Part shown: piece after piece, positions 1 through 7,342 of the stretch
How positions within the stretch are numbered: the first letter of the stretch is position 1
Layout of the letters: every line of letters starts with the position of its first letter
Assembly (NCBI GenBank): GCA_964548475.1
Contig: CAZJRF010000049.1
Location: 1 to 13,761, forward strand
Length of the DNA stretch: 13,761 nt
DNA from: VGBK01 sp964548475
GTDB lineage: Bacteria; Actinomycetota; Acidimicrobiia; Spongiisociales; UBA11373
Direction of reading: 5' to 3'
Notes under the pieces: generated by a model
Told to the model about the DNA's origin: nothing
The model's database searches: none
What the model saw: the letters and a program-made list of their open reading frames with translations, nothing else
Translations under genes and position numbers: made by a program

Positions 1-576
1 GGCCTCGAGGGCACGACGGGGGTGGTCGGGGACGGGGCCCGCCTGCGCCTGCTCACCAACCAGGGCGAGGCGGTTCGTGACCTCGATGCCCCCGGTGAAG
101 CCTGCCGACCGGTGCGATGGTGGGACGCGTCCACCGTCCTGGTGCGCTGCCTGGCCCCGGAGGTGCTGGCCTACCACCCCGACAGTTACTACGGCCGGCT
201 CTGGCTGGTGCCGGTAGACGGCTTGGCGGCCGCCCCCCTCACCGCCCTGCCTGCCGGGCCGGTGGACGTAGGGGACTTCGGGTTCTTCGACGCCTGGCGG
301 GTGGGAGACACGATCCTGGCCAACTGGGGGGGCGATTGCTCGGCCGCCGACATCCGGCGGATCCTGCCCGACGGCACCACGGAGGCCGTCTCCTTCAACC
401 AGCTCATCGGCCTCGTGGCGCCGGCCCTGCTCGTCCGCCGCTGGACCGCGTGCGACCAGCAGGACGGCTCCCTCCACCTGATCGACGCGGACGGTAACTT
501 GCTGCGGGAGGTGCTCGCCGGCCCCTCCGGAGGGCCCGGGGTGGTCGATGCCCTGATGATGCGCGACCTGCCCTGA
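1..576 (+). CDS. Hypothetical protein, beta-propeller-like, 3' part only
   Basis: The frame is open from the first base, so this is the C-terminal 191 residues of a gene that begins before the window; the GTG at 22 is only the first start-like codon. I do not recognise a named family. The chain shows recurring short beta-strand blocks of the type found in WD40/TolB-like propellers, for example RPVRWWDASTVLVRC, GRLWLVPVDG and GDTILANWGGDC, followed by SLHLIDADGNLLREV near the end. Three cysteines (in VRCLAP, GGDCSA and TACDQ) would suit an extracytoplasmic domain with disulfides, but the N-terminus that would show a signal peptide is missing. It lies 89 bases before the secreted CapA-RTX gene on the same strand, so co-transcription is possible but not shown. 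The coding call is firm; the fold call is a guess from pattern. Confidence 0.6.
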   Translation, partial: GLEGTTGVVGDGARLRLLTNQGEAVRDLDAPGEACRPVRWWDASTVLVRCLAPEVLAYHPDSYYGRLWLVPVDGLAAAPLTALPAGPVDVGDFGFFDAWRVGDTILANWGGDCSAADIRRILPDGTTEAVSFNQLIGLVAPALLVRRWTACDQQDGSLHLIDADGNLLREVLAGPSGGPGVVDALMMRDLP

Positions 577-665
577 CGAGCAAGGACAAGGTGGTCGAAA
601 GCAGGCCGGGCCGCGTGCGGCACCGGCGAGCCGTTACCGTGGAGTGCCCGATATCCGAAGGCGGC

Positions 666-2261
666 ATGCGCAAGAGTCTTCACACATGGGCAGCAGCAGG
701 CGTGCTGCTAACGCTGGCCTTGCCGGCGGGGAGCGCGGCCGACGAACCGCCCCGCTCCTTCACCATCGCGGCCTCCGGGGACATCCTCATCCACGCCTCC
801 GTGGCCCGGGCGGCGCTCACCTACGGGGAAGAAGCCGCCTACGACTTCGCCCCTATGCTCGCCCCCACCGAGCCCTGGATCGCCGAGGCAGACCTGGCCA
901 TCTGTCACCTGGAGGGCACCCTCTCCGCCGACGACGGCGGGCTCTCCTACTACCCGCTCTTCGTGGCGCCGCACACCGTGGCCGACGCCATCGCCGCCGC
1001 CGGCTACGACGCCTGCTCGCTGGCCGGCAATCACGCCCTCGACCGGGGATTGCGGGGCCTGGAAGAGACCATCGAGCTGCTCGAAGAGCGAGGCATCGCC
1101 CACGAGGGCACCGCCCGCGGCGAGGAGGAGCGCCTGCCCGGCCTCTACCGGGTCAACGGAGTCGCGGTAGCCCACCTGGACTACACCTACGGCCTCAACG
1201 GGCTGCCCCGCCCCGCCTGGTACTCGGTGAACGTCATCGATCCGGAAGCGATCCTGGCCGATGCCCGCTGGGCCCGGGAGCAAGGAGCCGAGTTCGTGGT
1301 GCTCACCATCCACTGGGGAGCCGAGTACCAGCACGCCCCCACCGCCGAGCAGCAGGCCCTGGCCGAGCGGCTCCTGGCCTCACCCGACCTCGATCTGATC
1401 CTGGTGAGCCATGCCCACGTCGTGCAACCCGTCGGCCGGGTCAACGGGAAGGTGGTCGTCTACGGGATGGGCAACCACCTGTCCAACCAGAACTCCATGT
1501 GGGGCTCCAAGTACCACTCCACCGAGGACGGGCTCACCGTCCACATCACCGTGGCCGAGCAGCCCGACGGCCGCTTCGCCGCCACCACGGTGGAGTACAC
1601 CCCCACCTGGGTGGAGATGCACACCTACCGGGTGCTGCCCGTGGCTCGGGCCCTCGCTGCCGGGGAAGGGGACGCCGCCCTGCTCGCCGCCTCGTGGGAA
1701 CGCACCACCGGCTACGTCACCATGCTGGGGACCGAGGGCCTGGAGAGCACCCCGGCGGCCTGGCCGCCTCTGTTGTGTCACGGCCGGGTGGCCACCCTCG
1801 CAGGGACGGCCGGCCCCGACCTGCTGATTGGAACCCCCGGCGACGACGTCATTACCGGCCGGGGAGGGGACGACATCATCCACGGCCTGGGCGGAAACGA
1901 CGTGGTCTGCGGCGGGGACGGCGACGACAGGCTGTGGGGAGGCCCCGGAGACGACCGCCTCTACGGTGGCAAGGGAAACGACCGCCTCTACGGCGGTCCC
2001 GGAGACGACCGGCTATGGGGCCAGGCGCAAGACGACACGCTCTGGGGTGAGCAGGGCTCCGATGCCCTCTACGGCGGCGACGACAACGACACGCTTTGGG
2101 GCCACGAGGGCGCCGATCTGCTCGTCGCCGGCTCCGGCGCCGACCGTCTCTGGGGCGGCCGCGACGACGACAACCTGATCGCCTCCTCCCCCGGCGACAT
2201 CCTTGCCGCCGATACCGCCGACATCTGCCGCATCAACGCCCCCATCTTCGGCTCCCCCTGA
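666..2261 (+). CDS. Secreted CapA-family metallophosphoesterase-fold protein with C-terminal RTX-like repeats
   Basis: A 531-residue protein. I start it at ATG 666 rather than the in-frame GTG at 591, because MRKSLHTWAAAGVLLTLALP is a good signal peptide (predicted cleavage after SAA, near residue 25) and GAAGG lies four bases upstream. Residues 30-330 match the CapA/PGA_cap family, involved in poly-gamma-glutamate capsule synthesis or export in Bacillus: SGDILIH with Asp39 and His43, DLAICHLEG, AGNHALDRG with Asn122-His123, HWGAEYQ with His216, SHAHVVQP with His249 and His251, and VVYGMGNHLSNQ. These His/Asp/Asn positions fit the metal-binding calcineurin-like core. Residues 380-515 are glycine-aspartate nonapeptide repeats expected to bind calcium. 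Cys371 and Cys415 flank the first repeats and could form a disulfide. It probably acts on or outside the cell surface. No capB or capC gene is nearby, so a role in polyglutamate synthesis is not supported; a surface hydrolase is as likely. Confidence 0.85.
   Translation: MRKSLHTWAAAGVLLTLALPAGSAADEPPRSFTIAASGDILIHASVARAALTYGEEAAYDFAPMLAPTEPWIAEADLAICHLEGTLSADDGGLSYYPLFVAPHTVADAIAAAGYDACSLAGNHALDRGLRGLEETIELLEERGIAHEGTARGEEERLPGLYRVNGVAVAHLDYTYGLNGLPRPAWYSVNVIDPEAILADARWAREQGAEFVVLTIHWGAEYQHAPTAEQQALAERLLASPDLDLILVSHAHVVQPVGRVNGKVVVYGMGNHLSNQNSMWGSKYHSTEDGLTVHITVAEQPDGRFAATTVEYTPTWVEMHTYRVLPVARALAAGEGDAALLAASWERTTGYVTMLGTEGLESTPAAWPPLLCHGRVATLAGTAGPDLLIGTPGDDVITGRGGDDIIHGLGGNDVVCGGDGDDRLWGGPGDDRLYGGKGNDRLYGGPGDDRLWGQAQDDTLWGEQGSDALYGGDDNDTLWGHEGADLLVAGSGADRLWGGRDDDNLIASSPGDILAADTADICRINAPIFGSP
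1803..2189 (+). repeat. RTX-like calcium-binding nonapeptide repeats, coding
   Basis: Roughly fourteen Gly/Asp-rich units of nine residues (27 bases) follow one another, such as GGDGDDRLW, GGPGDDRLY and GGKGNDRLY, fitting the GGxGxDxLx consensus of hemolysin-type parallel beta-rolls. The middle copies (about 1914-2030) are also close at DNA level, with the string gacgaccgcctctacgg or near variants recurring. Later units degrade (QAQDDTLWG, HEGADLLVA), and the last, SSPGDILAA, fades into a non-repeat tail containing Cys521. Confidence 0.9.
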
Positions 2262-2268
2262 CGCCAAA

Positions 2269-2295
2269 GCGAAGGGGGCCGATGGCCCCCTTCGC
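2269..2295. terminator. Strong hairpin between convergent genes, probable bidirectional terminator
   Basis: A perfect 12-base-pair stem (gcgaagggggcc / ggcccccttcgc) closes a three-base loop (gat). It begins 7 bases after the CapA-RTX stop and lies 27 bases past the stop of the small leftward gene, so it is placed to end transcription from both sides. There is no long T tract: on the minus strand the stem is followed by TTT, on the plus strand by gggtt. That is common for stem-loop terminators in GC-rich genomes. Confidence 0.7.
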
Positions 2296-2322
2296 GGGTT
2301 CGATATCTTCGACGGCTGAGGG

Positions 2323-2421
2323 CTAGGCGTTCTTCTTGGCCTTCTTCGCCGCGCGTTTCTGCTTCAGGTTCTTGGCCGGGGCCTTCTTGCTGTGGCCGCC
2401 GCCCTTGTCCTTGTTCGCCAT
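2323..2421 (-). CDS. Small lysine-rich basic protein, 32 residues
   Basis: A short leftward reading frame from ATG at 2421 to TAG at 2323 encodes MANKDKGGGHSKKAPAKNLK followed by QKRAAKKAKKNA. It has eleven lysines, two arginines and only two acidic-type residues, with no hydrophobic core, so the product is strongly positively charged and probably disordered. The perfect purine-rich Shine-Dalgarno sequence six bases before the start is the main evidence that it is translated. It follows the GapN-type dehydrogenase on the same strand (about 100 bases after that stop) and ends just before the strong hairpin. I recall similar short Lys/Ala-rich hypothetical proteins in actinobacteria but cannot name a family. 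Nucleic-acid or ribosome binding is a reasonable guess from charge alone. Confidence 0.75.
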   Translation of the reverse strand: MANKDKGGGHSKKAPAKNLKQKRAAKKAKKNA

Positions 2422-2427
2422 GGGAGG

Positions 2428-2435
2428 CCTCCTCC
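2428..2435 (-). promoter_or_regulatory. Shine-Dalgarno sequence of the 32-residue gene
   Basis: The minus strand reads GGAGGAGG, then six bases (cctccc), then ATG. This is one of the best ribosome binding sites in the window and decides the start of the small basic protein. Confidence 0.8.
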
Positions 2436-2488
2436 GCTCGCGTCCCCCTAATGGTGGCACAGCCACGTGCTACAGGGAGGCCAATTTC

Positions 2489-2502
2489 GGCGCGAGAGCG
2501 CC
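2489..2502 (-). terminator. Weak hairpin downstream of the GapN-type gene
   Basis: A five-base-pair stem, ggcgc / gcgcc, with a four-base loop lies 18 bases past the dehydrogenase stop. A second small inverted repeat, gtggc-aca-gccac, lies at about 2455-2467. Neither has a T tract. They may be weak terminators or processing sites, or mere chance in GC-rich DNA; this is the only structure I see between the two genes. Confidence 0.25.
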
Positions 2503-2520
2503 TGCGGGCCGGGGGAGGTA

Positions 2521-4128
2521 CTAGAAGATGAAGTCCGTGGACAGGAACGACGATCGGCGGCGGCGCACGATGTCCGACACCAGGGCCTTGTTGGCCCCGC
2601 TTCCTTTGGCGGCCACCAGGGTGCGGATGCTGAACACCCGCAGCGCATCGCTCACCGACAACGTCCCCTCGGCGGAGTCCTTGCGTCCCGTGAAGGGGAA
2701 GGCGTCGGGCCCCCGCTGGCATTGGCTGTTGAGGTTCACCCGGCACACCTGGTTCACCAGCGGGTCGAGGAGACTGGCCATCGCCCCCGGATCGGTGCCG
2801 AACAGGCTGATCTGCTGCCCGTAGGGAGAGGAGATCACATAGTCGAGGGGGACGGCCACCTCCTCAAATGGGACCACCGGGATCACCGGGCCGAACTGCT
2901 CTTCGTCCCACACCCGCATCCCCGGGGCCACCGGGTAGAGGATCGCCGGATGGAAATAGGTACCGTGCACCGTCCCGCCGGCCGGGTTGCAGACCTCCGC
3001 TCCCCGGCCGACCGCATCCTCAACCAGCTCGCTCAGGTAGGCGGGCTTCCCCGGCTCGGCGAGAGGGGTCACCCAGACGCCGGGATCCCAGGGCATGCCG
3101 ACGGGCAGGGCGTCCACCGCGTCCGACAGGCGGCTCACGAACTCGTCGGCCACCGAAGCGTGCACAAACAGGATCTTGAGGGCGGTGCAGCGCTGCCCGT
3201 TGAACGAGAGCGCGCCCAGCAGACACTCCCCCACCGCGTTCTCTAGATCGGCGTCGCCGAGGACCACGGCGGGGTTCTTGGCCTCGAGACCCAGCACGCT
3301 GCGCAAGCGATGAGGGCGGGGGTGCTGGTGCTTGAGAATGTCGGCCACCCGGCTGGTGCCGATGAAGGCGAGCACGTCGATGCCGCCCGACTCCATGAGG
3401 GGCCCCACCACGGTGGCTCCATCCCCGTAGACCGTGTTCACCACCCCCGGCGGGAAGCAGTCCCGGAAGGCCTCCAGCAGCGACCGGTAGAGAAGCACCC
3501 CCAGCTTGGGCGGCTTGCACACCACGGTGTTGCCCATGATCAAGGCGGGGATGAGGGTGGTGAAGGTCTCGTTCAGCGGGTAGTTGAACGGCCCCATGCA
3601 CAAGGTCACCCCCAGCGGGGCCCGCCGGATCTGGGCAATCACCCCCTGCTCGATGACGAAGCGCGACGACACCCGATCGAGGTCCTTCAGCGCGTCGACG
3701 GTGCCCCGGATGTACTCGACGGTGCGGTCGAACTCCTTCCCGGAGTCGGCCAGGGACTTGCCCACCTCCCACATGAGGAGGTTCACCACCTCGGCGCGCC
3801 GTTCCACCATCGCCGCGGTGAAGGCCTCGACGCAGCGGATGCGCTCCTCCACCGGCAGGGTGGGCCAGGCCCCGCGGCCGTGGTCGTAGGCCTCTGCGGC
3901 GGCGGCCAGGGCGGCCAGCGACTCCTGGCCGGTGAGGGCCGGATGGGAACCCAGGCGAACGCGGCGCAGCCGCGAGCCCGAGCGCACCAGTAGAGGCGAG
4001 TAGATCGGCTCGACGGGCCCCCGCCAGGTGCGCAGCTTTCCGCCCATCAGGTACTCGCGCTGCTCGACAGCAACGTCGTGCCGGTGGGCGGGAGCGATCC
4101 GGCCGGGGGTAGGGAAGACGGCCGACAC
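2521..4128 (-). CDS. GapN-type NADP-dependent aldehyde dehydrogenase (probable non-phosphorylating G3P dehydrogenase)
   Basis: The 535-residue product belongs to the ALDH superfamily and resembles the long bacterial subgroup annotated as NADP-dependent glyceraldehyde-3-phosphate dehydrogenase, which oxidises glyceraldehyde 3-phosphate straight to 3-phosphoglycerate in the cytosol. Visible landmarks are GPFNYPLNETF with oxyanion-hole Asn182, CKPPKLG in the nucleotide-binding region, IGTSRVAD, and FNGQRCTALK with the catalytic cysteine Cys314. EEQFGPV and PYGQQ occur later, and the C-terminus ends in STDFIF. The canonical ELGGK segment reads GLEAK, so the usual catalytic Glu position (34 before the Cys) is Gly280, with Glu282 two residues on. 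I chose GTG 4128 because the next residues (FPTPGRIAP...QREYL) look like the family N-terminus and it clears the corA stop by 34 bases; ATG 4185 or 4209 would overlap corA. The exact substrate is inferred. Confidence 0.85.
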   Translation of the reverse strand: MSAVFPTPGRIAPAHRHDVAVEQREYLMGGKLRTWRGPVEPIYSPLLVRSGSRLRRVRLGSHPALTGQESLAALAAAAEAYDHGRGAWPTLPVEERIRCVEAFTAAMVERRAEVVNLLMWEVGKSLADSGKEFDRTVEYIRGTVDALKDLDRVSSRFVIEQGVIAQIRRAPLGVTLCMGPFNYPLNETFTTLIPALIMGNTVVCKPPKLGVLLYRSLLEAFRDCFPPGVVNTVYGDGATVVGPLMESGGIDVLAFIGTSRVADILKHQHPRPHRLRSVLGLEAKNPAVVLGDADLENAVGECLLGALSFNGQRCTALKILFVHASVADEFVSRLSDAVDALPVGMPWDPGVWVTPLAEPGKPAYLSELVEDAVGRGAEVCNPAGGTVHGTYFHPAILYPVAPGMRVWDEEQFGPVIPVVPFEEVAVPLDYVISSPYGQQISLFGTDPGAMASLLDPLVNQVCRVNLNSQCQRGPDAFPFTGRKDSAEGTLSVSDALRVFSIRTLVAAKGSGANKALVSDIVRRRRSSFLSTDFIF

Positions 4129-4162
4129 CCGGCCAGCCGCCGCCTGCCAGTCCGGCTCGCTG

Positions 4163-5284
4163 CTACTGGGTCGGCGGCCCGGCATGGCCCTCGCCTGCCT
4201 TCCGATCATTTCTCCTCGGCCGAGCGGTCAGCAGACCGGCAACCCCGGTCACCGGCTTGACGGTCAGGCGCACCAGGTCGGCGAGACCCTTGCCGACGAC
4301 CCGCGGCGCCCGGCCCAGCCGGGGCCCGCCCACGAAGCCGCGCCGGGCGAAGTACAACCACAGAGCGAAGGCCACCACCAGCATCACCAGCAGCGCCCAC
4401 AGGTAACCCAGCCGCCAGCCCAATTCCGGCATGTGGGCGAAGTTCATCCCATAGATGCCGGCCACCAGCGATAGCGGCAGCAAGATGGCGGTGAACACGG
4501 TGAGCACCTTCATGACTTCGTTGGTGCGCTCCGCCACGGTGCTCCGGTAGGTCTCCAGCACCGCCCCCAGCACCGCCTGGGCGGTGTCCAGCGACTCCGC
4601 GATGCGGAAGTAGTGGTCGCGCACGCTCTGGCAGCGCAGGCGGGCCCGCTCTCCGACCCCGGCCAGCATCTCCGACCCCAGGCGCATGAAGGTGTCGCGC
4701 AGCGGCCCGACGATCTTGCGCAGCATCAGGGCGTCCCGCCGCAGGGCCTGCACCTCCCCAATCACGGTGTGGTCCCCGGCCACGGCCCGAGCCTCCACAT
4801 CGAGCACCCGCGCCTCCAGGCCCTCCACCAGCGGCTGGAAGCGGCGCGCCCCCACTTCGGCCAGACGGGCGAAGAGCCCATCGGGACCGGATTCGCCCAG
4901 CCACCCGGGCTCCAGCACCCGGTCGCGCACCCACTCGAATTCGGGCAGTTCCTCCCGATGGAAGGTGACCAGGAGGCCCGGCCCCATGAAGGCGTTGTAC
5001 TCCGAGGTGCGCAGCCGGGCCGGGTCGGGGGCGACGCCGTGGGCCACCACGAAGGCGTGGTCCCGGTAGTCGTCCACCTTGGGGAACTCGGTGAGGTCGG
5101 TGACGTCCTCCATGGCGATGGGGTCAAACCCAAACGCCCGGGCCACCGAGAAGGCCTCTTCGACCGAGAACTCGACCACGTCGAGCCACAGCCACCCGCC
5201 CGAGGCCCTCACCGCCTCGAGCGATCCGGCTTCGGCAGGCTCCGCCCGGTCGGCCCCGGCGCTGACGTGGAACAGGTACTGCAC
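4163..5284 (-). CDS. corA: CorA-family magnesium/divalent cation channel with long C-terminal tail
   Basis: A 373-residue membrane protein that would form a pentameric Mg2+ (or Co2+/Ni2+) channel. The N-terminal cytoplasmic domain contains the typical stretch FGFDPIAMEDVTDLTEFPKVDDY, split here as FGFDPIAMED and LTEFPKVDDY, and the conserved LVTFHREEL. A long helical region leads to TM1 (VFTAILLPLSLVAGI), the signature YGMNF at residues 278-282 and the periplasmic loop MPELGW. TM2 (about 294-312) follows. Family members usually end a few basic residues after TM2; here about 58 further residues follow, rich in Arg/Lys, with a possible amphipathic helix (GKGLADLVRLTVKPV). The start is GTG 5284, the first start codon in frame; I see no clear Shine-Dalgarno sequence, so it may be translated from transketolase readthrough transcripts. 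It sits 54 bases after the tkt stop. Confidence 0.93.
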   Translation of the reverse strand: MQYLFHVSAGADRAEPAEAGSLEAVRASGGWLWLDVVEFSVEEAFSVARAFGFDPIAMEDVTDLTEFPKVDDYRDHAFVVAHGVAPDPARLRTSEYNAFMGPGLLVTFHREELPEFEWVRDRVLEPGWLGESGPDGLFARLAEVGARRFQPLVEGLEARVLDVEARAVAGDHTVIGEVQALRRDALMLRKIVGPLRDTFMRLGSEMLAGVGERARLRCQSVRDHYFRIAESLDTAQAVLGAVLETYRSTVAERTNEVMKVLTVFTAILLPLSLVAGIYGMNFAHMPELGWRLGYLWALLVMLVVAFALWLYFARRGFVGGPRLGRAPRVVGKGLADLVRLTVKPVTGVAGLLTARPRRNDRKAGEGHAGPPTQ

Positions 5285-5338
5285 GAGCGAATTATGGCCG
5301 CGCCGAGGAAGCGGTGGCGCCTTCCGGAGCCGGCGGCC

Positions 5339-7297
5339 TCATCCCAGCCAGGCCCCCAGACGCTGCGCCACCGCTTCCGGGGTGAAGCCCCACTCGGCGG
5401 CCAGCCGCTCGGCCGGCGCCGAAGCACCGAAGTGGTCGATGCCGAGGTTGAGGCCGCCGCATCCCGTGATGCGCTCCCAGCCGAAGGTGGACCCGGCCTC
5501 CAGGGAGGCGATGGGCATTCCCTCCCCCAGCACCGAGCGGCGGTAGGCCTCGTCCTGGGAGAGAAACGCCTCCCAGCAGGGAAGGCTCACCACTCGCCAG
5601 GACCGCCCTTCGGCGGCCAGCAGGTCGGCGGCCTGCAGGGCGAGGGAAACCTCGGAGCCGGTGGCCACCAGCACCCCGGCGTCGCCGTCTCGCAGCACGT
5701 AGCCTCCCCGGTGCACCCCGCCCTCCCGGCCGCCACGGTCCAGCACCGGCACGCCCTGCCGAGTGAGGATGAGGGCGGTGGGCCCGCAGGTGCGCCGCAG
5801 CGCCATCTCCCAGGCCTCCGCCGTCTCCCCGGCGTCGGCCGGCCGCACCACCCACACGTTGGGAATGGCCCGCAGCGAGGCGAGGTGCTCGATCGGCTGA
5901 TGGGTGGGCCCATCCTCCCCCAGGAACACCGAGTCGTGGGTGAACACGAAGATGCTGGGGGCTTCCATCAGGGCGGCCAGACGGAGGGCCGGCCGCAGGT
6001 AGTCGCTGAACACCAGGAAGGTGGCGCCGTAGGGGCGCAGGCCCCCGTGCAAGACCAGGCCGTTCACCGCCGCCGCCATCGCGTGCTCCCGCACCCCGAA
6101 GCGCAGATTGCGCCCCTCCGGCGACGATGCCTGGAAGTCGGCGGCGCCGGCGATGAGAGTGTTGTTGGAAGGGGCCAGGTCGGCCGATCCGCCCACCAGT
6201 CCCGGCAGCCGGGCGGCCACAGCGTTGATCACCTTGCCCGAAGCCTGGCGCGTGGCCCGGGAATCCCCCGGCTGCCAGCCGAGAGGCTCCACCTGCACGG
6301 GCTCGGGCCGCCAATAGCGCTCCCAGAGCTCGGCCCGGGCCGGATCGGAGGCGAACAGCCGGTCCCGGCGCTCCTGCCAAGCGCGCCGGGCCTCCGCCCC
6401 GCGGCCCATCGCCTCCTCGAAGAAGGCGTAAACCTCCGGCGGCACCTCGAAGCGAGAATCCACCGGCCAGCCCATTGCCGCCTTGGCCCCGGCGATCTCC
6501 TCTTCCCCCAGCGGGGAGCCGTGGGAATCGGCGCTGTCCTGCTTGGTGGGGGCACCGTAGGCGATGTGGGTGCGGCACAGAATGAGCGAGGGCCGCCCTT
6601 CCTCGGCCAGGGCGGTCTCGATTGCCCCGATCACGGCCGGCCGGTCGTGCCCGTCCACCGCCAGGGTGTGCCAGCCGTAGGAGGCGAACCGGGCGGCCAC
6701 GTCATCGGTGAAGGCCAGCTCGGTGGAACCCTCGATGGAGATGCCGTTGTCGTCGTAGAGCACCACCAGCCGGCCCAGGCCCAGGTGCCCGGCCAGCGAC
6801 GCCGCCTCGGCGGAGACCCCCTCCATCAGGTCGCCGTCGCCGGCGAACACGAAAGTCCGGTGGTCCACCAGCTCCGCCCCGAAGATGGCCCGCAGGTGAG
6901 CCTCCGCCGCCGCCAGCCCCACCGCGGTGGCAAAGCCCTGCCCCAGGGGACCGGTGGTCATCTCGATGCCCAGGGCCGGGTGCCGCTCCGGGTGGCCGGC
7001 GGTGGGCGAGCCCCACTGGCGGAAGGCCCGCAGGTCGCCCAGGGACAGCGGGAACCCGCTCAGGTGCAGCAGCGAGTACAGGAGCATCGACCCGTGCCCG
7101 TTGGAGAGGATGAACCGGTCGCGATCGGGCCAGGTCGGGTCGGCGGGATCCACCTTTAGGAACCGGGTCCACAACACCACCCCGATGTCGGCCATCCCTA
7201 GGGGCATGCCCGGATGCCCGGAGTTCGCCCGTTGTACGGCGTCCATCGACAGCGCGCGGATGGTGTCGACGGCCAGCTGCTCGGTGTATCTCGCCAT
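5339..7297 (-). CDS. tkt: Transketolase
   Basis: A 652-residue, full-length thiamine-diphosphate enzyme that moves two-carbon ketol units between sugar phosphates in the pentose phosphate pathway. The N-terminal domain shows SGHPGMPLG (residues 26-34), LSNGHGS (64-70), TTGPLGQG (114-121) and the ThDP/Mg motif from GDGDLMEG at 153-160 to the Asn of YDDNG at 184. The pyrimidine-binding domain shows FGVREHAM with its conserved Glu, and DSVFLGEDGPTHQP with the phosphate-handling His. The C-terminal domain ends in RLGAWLG. The ATG at 7297 is preceded by AGGAGA a few bases upstream. It follows the M24 gene by 45 bases and precedes corA by 54 bases, all leftward. It needs Mg2+ or another divalent ion, which makes the corA neighbour suggestive but no more. 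Length and motifs exclude the shorter split (TktN/TktC) form. Confidence 0.97.
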   Translation of the reverse strand: MARYTEQLAVDTIRALSMDAVQRANSGHPGMPLGMADIGVVLWTRFLKVDPADPTWPDRDRFILSNGHGSMLLYSLLHLSGFPLSLGDLRAFRQWGSPTAGHPERHPALGIEMTTGPLGQGFATAVGLAAAEAHLRAIFGAELVDHRTFVFAGDGDLMEGVSAEAASLAGHLGLGRLVVLYDDNGISIEGSTELAFTDDVAARFASYGWHTLAVDGHDRPAVIGAIETALAEEGRPSLILCRTHIAYGAPTKQDSADSHGSPLGEEEIAGAKAAMGWPVDSRFEVPPEVYAFFEEAMGRGAEARRAWQERRDRLFASDPARAELWERYWRPEPVQVEPLGWQPGDSRATRQASGKVINAVAARLPGLVGGSADLAPSNNTLIAGAADFQASSPEGRNLRFGVREHAMAAAVNGLVLHGGLRPYGATFLVFSDYLRPALRLAALMEAPSIFVFTHDSVFLGEDGPTHQPIEHLASLRAIPNVWVVRPADAGETAEAWEMALRRTCGPTALILTRQGVPVLDRGGREGGVHRGGYVLRDGDAGVLVATGSEVSLALQAADLLAAEGRSWRVVSLPCWEAFLSQDEAYRRSVLGEGMPIASLEAGSTFGWERITGCGGLNLGIDHFGASAPAERLAAEWGFTPEAVAQRLGAWLG

Positions 7298-7342
7298 GTC
7301 TCTCCTGTCGGGGGCCGCGCCAGGCTACCCGGCGGGGGCCGG

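Noticed and set aside
591..665. Upstream GTG start extending the CapA-RTX protein by 25 residues
   Set aside because: The extension is polar and arginine-rich and would bury the clear signal peptide that begins at ATG 666.
4613..7159. Long rightward open frame of 848 codons opposite corA and tkt
   Set aside because: It lies antisense to two genes with complete catalytic motifs. Its product is rich in Gly/His/Pro/Arg with no recognisable domain, as expected from the stop-poor complementary frame of GC-rich coding DNA.
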